A stretch of 64,000 nucleotides of DNA from CAVXHV01 sp963761445 (GTDB taxonomy: Bacteria; Planctomycetota; Planctomycetia; Isosphaerales; Isosphaeraceae): assembly GCA_963761445.1 (NCBI GenBank), contig CAVXHV010000005.1, positions 620,001 to 684,000 of the forward strand, read 5' to 3'. The notes below the pieces were generated by a model. That model had not been told where the DNA came from and searched no databases. It saw only the letters and a list, made by a program, of their open reading frames with translations. Of the stretch, positions 58,220-64,000 are shown piece after piece (position 1 is the first letter of the stretch; every line of letters starts with the position of its first letter). The translations under genes were made by a program, and so were the position numbers.

Positions 58220-58252
58220 AACCACAATAGTTACGACTGAAGTCGCTGTCAA
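58220..58252 (-). promoter_or_regulatory. Promoter and candidate operator of the Rrf2 gene
   Basis: On the minus strand a perfect TTGACA (58252-58247), 17-base spacer, TATTGT (58229-58224), with the imperfect dyad AACTATTGTGGTT (58232-58220) over the -10 box. Leader would be about 14 bases. Placement suggests autorepression. Confidence 0.55.
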
Positions 58253-58288
58253 GCCGATCTCCGAGGGGCCGTTGGTCGCTCGACCGGG

Positions 58289-59425
58289 TCAGGTGTGGCA
58301 GACCCGCCGATAGATCGCCTCGTAGCCGGGGACGATGACGTCGGCCGAGAAGTGGTCCATTGCGCGGCGGCGCGCCGCTGCACCCATTGCAGCGCGGCGA
58401 GTCGGGTCGGCGATCAGGGCCTCCACGGCGCGGGTGAGTCCGGCCGCGTCGCCGGGGGGAACGAGGAGGCCCGAGACGCCGTCTTCCACCACCTCGGGGA
58501 TGCCGCCGACGCGCGTTGCAACGCTCGGGCAGCCGAAGCACATCGCCTCGAGGATGCTCAGGCAGAAGCTTTCGGAATCGGACGTGAACAGGCCCAGGTC
58601 GGCCGCTTGCAGATAGTCTTCGATATCGGTTACACGCTCGAGCACGACGATACTGCCGCCCAAGCCGAGTCGATGGACGTCGCCGGCGAACGGCGCGAAA
58701 TCTTCACCGGCGAGAATCACCAGGCGGAACGACTGGCGCGGGCGCACCCGCGCGGCCGCCTCCAGCAGCAGGTCAATCCGCTTCACCGGGCGCAGGTTCG
58801 AGCTGTGTAACACGATCAGCTCGTCGGTCACGCCGAGCTGCTGGCGCACCTCTTCACGCGACCGGATTGGCGGTCGCGGCGAGAAGTAGTTGAGGACCAC
58901 GTCGATGGGCCCGTCGAAGTGAAGGAGCCGGCGGGTCTCGTCGCGGAGATATTCCGACACGACCGTGACGGCGTCGGCGCATTCGAGGGCATGGCGGATC
59001 GCCGGCCCGTAGCCGGGATCGCGGCCCAGCAACGTGGTGTCAGTGCCGTGCAGAGTGGCGATGACCTTGGGCCGCAGCTCGGGCGGCAGCATGGACCGTG
59101 CCAGCAAGGCGGCTGTCGCGTGTGGCACCGCATAGTGGGTATGCAGAATGTCGAGCCGATGCTCGCGGCTTACCTCGGCCATCTTCACCGAGAGAGGCAA
59201 AGTGTAGTCCGAATACTTGAACAGACCGTAGGAGCTGATGCCGACCGGGTGGAAGTGCACACCGGGCAATTCCGGAGGCAGTCGGAAAGGGCGTTCGTAG
59301 CTGATGAAGTGCACTTCGTGCCCGCGACGGGCGAGGTCGGCGCCCAGCGACGACGCCAAGATGCCGCTGCCCCCGACCGAGGGGTAGCAGGTGACGCCAA
59401 TTCGGAGCGGGCGGGCGGGTTCCAT
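58289..59425 (-). CDS. bshA: N-acetyl-alpha-D-glucosaminyl L-malate synthase (bacillithiol step 1)
   Basis: GT4 glycosyltransferase joining UDP-GlcNAc and L-malate. 378 residues, normal. BshA-type motifs: IGVTCYPSVGGSGILASSLG at the N-terminus, HTHYAVPHATAALLA, ATLHGTDTTLLGRDPGY, LHSSNLRPVKRIDLLL, and the donor-site ESFCLSILEAMCFGCPSVAT. Starts 12 bases after the bshB1 stop. The organism evidently makes bacillithiol or a derivative as its low-molecular-weight thiol. Confidence 0.93.
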   Translation of the reverse strand: MEPARPLRIGVTCYPSVGGSGILASSLGADLARRGHEVHFISYERPFRLPPELPGVHFHPVGISSYGLFKYSDYTLPLSVKMAEVSREHRLDILHTHYAVPHATAALLARSMLPPELRPKVIATLHGTDTTLLGRDPGYGPAIRHALECADAVTVVSEYLRDETRRLLHFDGPIDVVLNYFSPRPPIRSREEVRQQLGVTDELIVLHSSNLRPVKRIDLLLEAAARVRPRQSFRLVILAGEDFAPFAGDVHRLGLGGSIVVLERVTDIEDYLQAADLGLFTSDSESFCLSILEAMCFGCPSVATRVGGIPEVVEDGVSGLLVPPGDAAGLTRAVEALIADPTRRAAMGAAARRRAMDHFSADVIVPGYEAIYRRVCHT

Positions 59426-59437
59426 GTCAGTATCGGC

Positions 59438-60154
59438 TCACGTTGCGCCCAGGCGCGCCAGGGAGTCCACGACGGGTGGGTCATTGGGGTAGAGGGCGAT
59501 CGCGTGGCCGACGCCGGCCCGCAGGCCATTGACGCGGGCTCGCGTCAGTTGCATCTCGACGTAGGGGCGGGCCTTCACCTGGGTCGCGTGGGCTTCCATC
59601 GCGGCAGTCCAGGCTGCCACGACATCCGGGGCCGACACGTCGACGAAGATGGGCGAGGAGTCGCGGGGCTCAGCCGCGGGCGCCAGTGCGTAGAAGAAGA
59701 GCTGCTCGATGGCGTGGGGCGGTAGCTCGCGCAGCTCGGCGACGCCGCCGTACCGTGCGATCCGAGCGGCGTCCCGCACCAAGCGGCCCAGCCGATAGTG
59801 GTCGGGGTGCTGGTTCTCGACGGGCGTCGGGGCCAGGACGGTGGCTGGGCGCAGCCGGCGGATCACGCCGGCCAGGCGGATCGAGTGCGAGGCCTTCTCC
59901 TCGAGGTGGGCATCGCCGTCGAGCTCGATCAGCTCGAAAGATGCGCCGAGCGCTGCCGCGCCGGCCCGGCACTCTTCGAGTCGTTCCTCGGGCGTGCCGT
60001 GGCTGGCCGACTCGCCGCGCGAGCAGACGACCACGTAACAAGCGCGGCCAGCGCGGGACTCGAGCGCGACGACACCGCCGCAGCCGAATTCGACGTCGTC
60101 GGGATGACAGCCGAACGCCACCAAGGGCGCCGGCTCAGGCCGGGGGTTCGACAT
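59438..60154 (-). CDS. bshB1: Bacillithiol biosynthesis deacetylase BshB1 (step 2)
   Basis: LmbE/PIG-L zinc deacetylase removing the acetyl group of GlcNAc-malate. Start chosen at ATG 60154 (MSNPRPEPAPL), giving 238 residues. Zinc site: AFGCHPDDVEFGCGG and ENQHPDHYRLGRL. Other landmarks: SRGESASHGTPEER and the C-terminal VGHAIALYPNDPPVVDSL typical of BshB1. It overlaps the end of the BshC-like gene by 20 bases. Confidence 0.92.
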   Translation of the reverse strand: MSNPRPEPAPLVAFGCHPDDVEFGCGGVVALESRAGRACYVVVCSRGESASHGTPEERLEECRAGAAALGASFELIELDGDAHLEEKASHSIRLAGVIRRLRPATVLAPTPVENQHPDHYRLGRLVRDAARIARYGGVAELRELPPHAIEQLFFYALAPAAEPRDSSPIFVDVSAPDVVAAWTAAMEAHATQVKARPYVEMQLTRARVNGLRAGVGHAIALYPNDPPVVDSLARLGAT

Positions 60155-60923
60155 AGGCTTCATCTGCCCGCTCGATGGTGTCGCGGACGACATAGGTGAT
60201 CTCGGGCGCGTCTTCCTTCCGAAGATAATCCTGCTCGCTGGCCCCCGCCACGTAGTGCGTGCACCGGATCACCGATTGCATCCAGCGCAGGCGAGTGTCG
60301 CGAGTCGGGCTGATCTGGTCGCGAGTATACGGCGCGACGGGGAGGTCCACGTACTGGTCGCCTCCCTTAAACAACCTGGGCCGTCCGTCTACCAGCCGGG
60401 CCCGCACCACCTCGCCCTCGTACGGCACGTCGACGTAGCAGTCCTCGACCTCGCAGGCTGCGCGACGGAAGGCCGGATCGCTTGAGCGGGCGATCCGAAT
60501 GCCGTCGAGCAAGCCCATTCGCCGGTACATATCGAGGCAGAAATCGGCGACGTTTTCCGCCCCGACGGCCCGGAACGCCTCGGCCCACGCCGGGTCCACG
60601 TAGGGGCGGATCTGATCTGCCGTGCGGACGTGCCAGTCGGTGCGCACTCGCTTGAGATACAAAGGTGAGAACTTCCGCTGAACCTGGTTGTCGAACGCGA
60701 AATTGAGCTGAAGGGCCTCGCCCGTCTTGCGGTGCCGCAGAGTCGTGCGAGTTTCACGGAAGTCGTGGTCACTGTCGTGGCAGAAGAACACGACCTCGCC
60801 TCCCTGCGCCGCCTGGAGACGCCGGGCCGTGGCAATCTTGGCAAAGAGATAGCGCCGCGGGAAGAAGCCGCATGGCTGCTGGCCGAAGCAGATGATGGGC
60901 GTGGTGCTTTGATTTGCTGTCAT
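60135..60923 (-). CDS. BshC-like cysteine-adding enzyme, short form
   Basis: Probable third bacillithiol step, adding L-cysteine to GlcN-malate. From the ATG at 60923, 262 residues against about 540 for Bacillus BshC. Two family-type motifs are seen: ICFGQQPCGFFPRRYLFAKIATA (in parts FGQQPCGFF and LFAKIATARRL), matching the TGQQ.GLF.GPLYT.K nucleotide-site region, and FFCHDSDHDFRE, matching the W..EDHDF.E segment. The C-terminal coiled coil of BshC is absent. The ATG overlaps the symporter stop (ATGA). Assignment rests on motif resemblance plus position between the symporter and bshB1; an unrelated Rossmann-fold protein cannot be excluded. Confidence 0.65.
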   Translation of the reverse strand: MTANQSTTPIICFGQQPCGFFPRRYLFAKIATARRLQAAQGGEVVFFCHDSDHDFRETRTTLRHRKTGEALQLNFAFDNQVQRKFSPLYLKRVRTDWHVRTADQIRPYVDPAWAEAFRAVGAENVADFCLDMYRRMGLLDGIRIARSSDPAFRRAACEVEDCYVDVPYEGEVVRARLVDGRPRLFKGGDQYVDLPVAPYTRDQISPTRDTRLRWMQSVIRCTHYVAGASEQDYLRKEDAPEITYVVRDTIERADEAYVEPPA

Positions 60924-62635
60924 GGCTTCGCACTCGCTTCCGCGGGCGGCGGGCCGGGGCCGAGCACGGCCTGGAACGCCAGGCTCAAGCCCACACACGC
61001 CGCACAGCCGATCAGGTTAAACCAGAGGTAGCTGATCTCCAGGGTGGCGAAGAGTGCGAACACCAGAAGCTGCGCGGCGATGGCCGCCCAGAAGACGGCG
61101 GTCCCCCGCACCCGAGGCAAGAAGAACGCCGCGAGGAAGAGGCCCAGGACCACGCCGTAGAAAATCGAGGCCACGATGTTCACCGCCTGGATCAGGTTCT
61201 CTGCCATGCTGGCGAAGAGCGCGAAGCCCACCGCGACAACACCCCAAATCACAGTAAACCACCGCGTCGCGCTCACGTAATGCGCATCGTCGGCGCGACG
61301 TGTGACAAGCAGCTTGTACAGATCGACCGTCGTCGTCGACGCCAGTGCGTTCAGCTCGGCCGCCTTCGAGGAAAGCGTGGCGCCGAAGAACGCCGCGATC
61401 AAGAGGCCGATCATCCCGTGCGGAAGATGCCCGAGGATGAACGTGATGAAGACGTAATCGGTGTCTGGCGATTTCGCCCGTGCGGTCAGTGATTCGAGGG
61501 CCGCCTTCGCGTCGGCGCGCACTTCCTGGCTTCGGTCATGGGCGGCCAGCGCCCTCAAGCGCGCGCCAACCTCGGCCAGGCGGTCGCCCGAGGCGCGGGC
61601 GCCGAGCCATTCCTCCACGGCGCGCCGCTTCTGGGCATGAAGCTCGCCGTAAAGCCGCTCAAGACTTCGCAGTTGTCCGTGCGTGTCGCGCTCGAGCCCG
61701 CGCTCCCACATCACGGGGTTAAAGTAAACCGGCGGCGGCTCGAACTGGTAGAAGACGAAAACCATCGTCCCCAGCAGCAGGATGAAGAATTGCATCGGGA
61801 TCTTGAACACGGCGTTGAACAAGAGGCCTAGCCGGCTCTCGCGGAGCGATGTTCCCGAGAGATAGCGCTGGACCTGCGACTGGTCCGTACCGAAATACGA
61901 CAGCGCGAGGAAGAAGCCCCCCAGCAGCCCGGACCAGAACGTGTACCTTCGGCTCGCGTCGACCGAGAAGTCGACGGCGGTGAGCTTGTGGAAACCGCCG
62001 GCGACGGCCAACGCGCCGTCGAGCCCCACCCCGGGCGGCAGACGCCGCAACAGGACGACGAAAGCCGCGACCATCCCGCAGAAGATCACACCGAGCTGGT
62101 ATTTCTGCGTCACGGTCACCGCCTGGCTGCCCCCCGCGGCCGTGTAGGCGATCACGACCAGCCCCGTGAGCAGGATCGTCACGTCGGTGCGCCAGTGCAG
62201 CACGGTCGAGAGAATGATCGCAGGCGCGTAGACGGTGATCCCTGCCTGCAGGCCGCGCTGGAGCAGGAACAACCCAGCGCCCAGCAGCCGGGTCTTCACG
62301 TCGAATCGGCGGCCGAGATATTCGTACGCCGTGTACACGTTCAGCTTGCGGTACATCGGCAGGAATACCGCGGCGATGACGATCAGCGCGAGCGGGGCGC
62401 CAAAGTAATTCTGCACGAAGCCCAGGCCGTCCTGATACCCCTGGCCGGGCATCGAGAGGAACGTCACCGCGCTGGCCTGGGTCGCCATCACCGAGAGGCC
62501 GATGGCGGCCCACCCGGTGCGCCGATCGCCCTTCAAGTAGTAGGAGAGCTCCTGTCGCCCGCGAGTCTGCCAGACGCCGTATGCCGCGATCGCCACCATG
62601 CTGCCGAAGAGCACCAGGTAGTCGAGCGGACTCAT
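60920..62635 (-). CDS. Sodium:solute symporter (SSS family)
   Basis: 571 residues from ATG 62635, with 13 or so membrane helices of the LeuT-fold SSS type. Motifs: GDRRTGWAAIGLSVMATQASAVT (in parts GWAAIGLSVMATQASA), GYQDGLGFVQNYFG, YTAAGGSQAVTVTQ, SYFGTDQSQVQRYLSGTSLRES and AAFFGATLSSKAAELNALAS, covering the Na+-site regions. A long cytoplasmic loop of about 110 charged residues sits between helices 9 and 10 (RAVEEWLGARASGDRLAEVG). Coupled by ATGA overlaps to the small membrane protein before it and the BshC-like gene after it. Substrate unknown; a sugar-acid or thiol precursor fits the context. Confidence 0.88.
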   Translation of the reverse strand: MSPLDYLVLFGSMVAIAAYGVWQTRGRQELSYYLKGDRRTGWAAIGLSVMATQASAVTFLSMPGQGYQDGLGFVQNYFGAPLALIVIAAVFLPMYRKLNVYTAYEYLGRRFDVKTRLLGAGLFLLQRGLQAGITVYAPAIILSTVLHWRTDVTILLTGLVVIAYTAAGGSQAVTVTQKYQLGVIFCGMVAAFVVLLRRLPPGVGLDGALAVAGGFHKLTAVDFSVDASRRYTFWSGLLGGFFLALSYFGTDQSQVQRYLSGTSLRESRLGLLFNAVFKIPMQFFILLLGTMVFVFYQFEPPPVYFNPVMWERGLERDTHGQLRSLERLYGELHAQKRRAVEEWLGARASGDRLAEVGARLRALAAHDRSQEVRADAKAALESLTARAKSPDTDYVFITFILGHLPHGMIGLLIAAFFGATLSSKAAELNALASTTTVDLYKLLVTRRADDAHYVSATRWFTVIWGVVAVGFALFASMAENLIQAVNIVASIFYGVVLGLFLAAFFLPRVRGTAVFWAAIAAQLLVFALFATLEISYLWFNLIGCAACVGLSLAFQAVLGPGPPPAEASAKP

Positions 62636-62820
62636 GAATAGCTCCGCTCGAGCACGGCAAGGAGGACCACCCACGTGACGAAGCAGATGAGCACGAGCGC
62701 ATAAACGGCCGGCCAGGTGCGCAGCCAAGGCAGGCCCGTTGCCTCGTCCGGCGGTTCGACCGCGGGTGCGCGTGCGCCCGGGTGCGCTGGGCCGTCTACA
62801 TCGTCGTCGCTTTGAGTCAT
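62632..62820 (-). CDS. Small single-helix membrane protein, symporter companion
   Basis: 62 residues: an acidic, Pro-rich N-terminus (MTQSDDDVDGPAHPG) and one membrane helix (AVYALVLICFVTWVVLLAVL). ATGA overlaps at both ends tie it to the PIG-L gene and the SSS gene. Small helper subunits beside SSS transporters are common; this may be one. No family recognised. Confidence 0.7.
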   Translation of the reverse strand: MTQSDDDVDGPAHPGARAPAVEPPDEATGLPWLRTWPAVYALVLICFVTWVVLLAVLERSYS

Positions 62821-64000
62821 TTGCCGAGCGAGACCAGATTGGCGAAGAGCCGGTAGGCCCCAGGAACTCCGGCGGGTAGCTCCCGGAAGAAGACGAGCCC
62901 CGTATAGACGAAGTAGCCGCGGCCGTGCTTGGCCACCAGCAGGCCCCCCTTCAGCGGTGTCTCGCCTGGATCTCCCGAGGCCAGGATCGGCGTGAAGTGC
63001 TCATCCCATTGCGACGGGAAGTAGATGCCGCGCTCCTGCACCCAACCTTTCATGTCCGTCTCGGCTATCTTGTTCGGCGTTGTGAGCACGGGGTGGTCCG
63101 GGGCGAGGAAAGTCACCGGCGCATTCTCGTCGGTGACGCGGGCATCGGAAAGCCGCAGGGTAAAGGGGGCAAGCTTGCTCGCCCGCAGCCCGTTCGGCCG
63201 GTTGTACTGGGCGACGACCGTTCCGCCGCCTTCGACATAAGCAAACAGAGCCGGCAGGTGCGCGGCGAGGTCGTCACGCACGTTAAAGGCGCGGACGCCG
63301 ATCACCACCGCATCGAGGCCGGTGAGCTTCTCGGGCGTGAGGTCCGTGCCGCTGAGTCGAGTGACCTCAAAGCCCATTTCGTCGAGAGCTTCGGCAACCT
63401 TGTCGCCTGCGCCGGGGATAAAGCCGACGCGACGGCCTTTGATTGCGACGTCGAGCACAACTGCTTTGAGACGCGCGGGGGGCTGGAGCAACTGCACGGG
63501 GATATGGGGGTAACGGATGACGACGCGCCCGGTGTTCCACGTCCGGTTGCCGATCTTGGCCTCGGCGGTAAGTATGGCTGTGGCCGGTGCGGAAGGAGCC
63601 TTGACGTTGAACGATAACTGCACGTGGTCGCCGGCCGACGCGAGCCGGAATGGCTGCGACGTGGGCGCGACTGCCCACCCTTCCGGCACCAACAGGTCGA
63701 CGGTGCCTGCGGCGCCGTCGCGTGCGGCCGTCACGTCGATCTCGACCTTTCGCTGGGCCCCCGGGGCGAAGAGCCGCACGTCGGACAGCGGCCGGAGGAC
63801 GACGGGAGCGATCACTTCCAGTGGGCGAGCCGGTTGCCCTTGCTGTGGGGCTTCGATGGGGGCGTCGCCGATCTCGAGAGTCTGGTCGCCAATCTGGAAT
63901 CGGTGCGTGATGGGGAAAGCCGTCGGAGACTCGGGTCTTCCGATCAAGCCGGCCGAAGTGATCGTGAAGAGGCCGACCGCGTGATCATCGACCAGCCAAA
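62817..64000 (-). CDS. Large PIG-L family deacetylase, C-terminal part (start beyond window)
   Basis: The frame is open to the right edge, so at least 394 residues of a longer protein are seen. It has a NEW3-like beta domain (VEIDVTAARDGAAGTVDLLV, VQLSFNVKAPSAPA) and a glutamine-amidotransferase-like C-terminus (GLDAVVIGVRAFNVRDDL, YVEGGGTVVAQYNRPNG, GGLLVAKHGRGYFVYTGLVF, VPGAYRLFANLVSLGK). I know this tail from about 800-residue PIG-L/LmbE deacetylases of Bacteroidetes and Acidobacteria; the N-terminal zinc domain should lie beyond 64000. It is the most upstream visible gene of the bacillithiol operon. Confidence 0.75.
   Translation of the reverse strand, partial: WLVDDHAVGLFTITSAGLIGRPESPTAFPITHRFQIGDQTLEIGDAPIEAPQQGQPARPLEVIAPVVLRPLSDVRLFAPGAQRKVEIDVTAARDGAAGTVDLLVPEGWAVAPTSQPFRLASAGDHVQLSFNVKAPSAPATAILTAEAKIGNRTWNTGRVVIRYPHIPVQLLQPPARLKAVVLDVAIKGRRVGFIPGAGDKVAEALDEMGFEVTRLSGTDLTPEKLTGLDAVVIGVRAFNVRDDLAAHLPALFAYVEGGGTVVAQYNRPNGLRASKLAPFTLRLSDARVTDENAPVTFLAPDHPVLTTPNKIAETDMKGWVQERGIYFPSQWDEHFTPILASGDPGETPLKGGLLVAKHGRGYFVYTGLVFFRELPAGVPGAYRLFANLVSLGK

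Overview
This 64 kb window is GC-rich bacterial chromosome that looks planctomycetal (phylum Planctomycetota, plausibly the Isosphaeraceae/Gemmatales side). The family evidence is a DUF1559 protein with a pilin-like N-terminus, a PVC-type CxxCH heme protein with HEAT repeats, a membrane Ser/Thr kinase fused to WD40 repeats, an exosortase, a MoxR-DUF58-transglutaminase operon and bacillithiol genes. Species assignment is inference. No rRNA, tRNA or CRISPR array was seen.

Layout. (1) 1-9444, minus strand: an exopolysaccharide/exosortase locus, read FkbM methyltransferase, WecA-like glycosyl-1-phosphate transferase, a Wzz/BY-kinase/O-antigen-ligase fusion, then an FHA-like/TPR/exosortase fusion that leaves the window. 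(2) 9517-10803: a divergent AroA; then a 0.6 kb non-coding stretch with an inverted-repeat, REP-like element. (3) 11391-14173, plus: EcsC protein, PEGA lipoprotein, nitrilase-family hydrolase. (4) 14185-18247, minus: permease, EutB without EutC, glycosyltransferase. (5) 18441-24287, plus: MoxR, DUF58, TgpA-like transglutaminase, YchF-like/DUF933 protein. (6) 25169-27239, plus: Prc/Tsp-type protease. (7) 27390-32492, minus: PVC heme protein overlapping an ABC-2 permease. (8) 32663-40664, minus: efflux operon marR-MATE-MFP-RND whose MATE gene is split by a 1326-bp ISAzo13-like element. (9) 41013-44337, plus: Kup potassium transporter and a TSUP permease, with a VOC gene remnant between. (10) 44155-50918, minus: kinase-WD40 receptor, FMN-dependent 2-hydroxyacid oxidase, S41 peptidase. 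(11) 51347-53615, plus: TetR regulator, Mug DNA glycosylase, aldo/keto reductase. (12) 53648-57691: unrecognised protein, XRE/PBP-like regulator, DUF1559 protein. (13) 57775-64000, minus: Rrf2 regulator and a tightly overlapping bacillithiol operon (PIG-L deacetylase, small membrane protein, SSS symporter, BshC-like protein, BshB1, BshA).

A caution for every reader: at least 15 genes are broken by single-base indels, many at G/C homopolymers, concentrated between about 24 and 58 kb. The pattern looks like uncorrected sequencing or consensus error rather than mass pseudogenisation, so split genes are annotated here over their full extent with the break position given.

Most interesting points: the two unusual fusions of the exopolysaccharide locus, the short BshC-like protein inside an overlapping bacillithiol/PIG-L/SSS operon, the MATE gene split by an IS with clean TAA duplications, the twin MarR sites, and the REP-bounded element.
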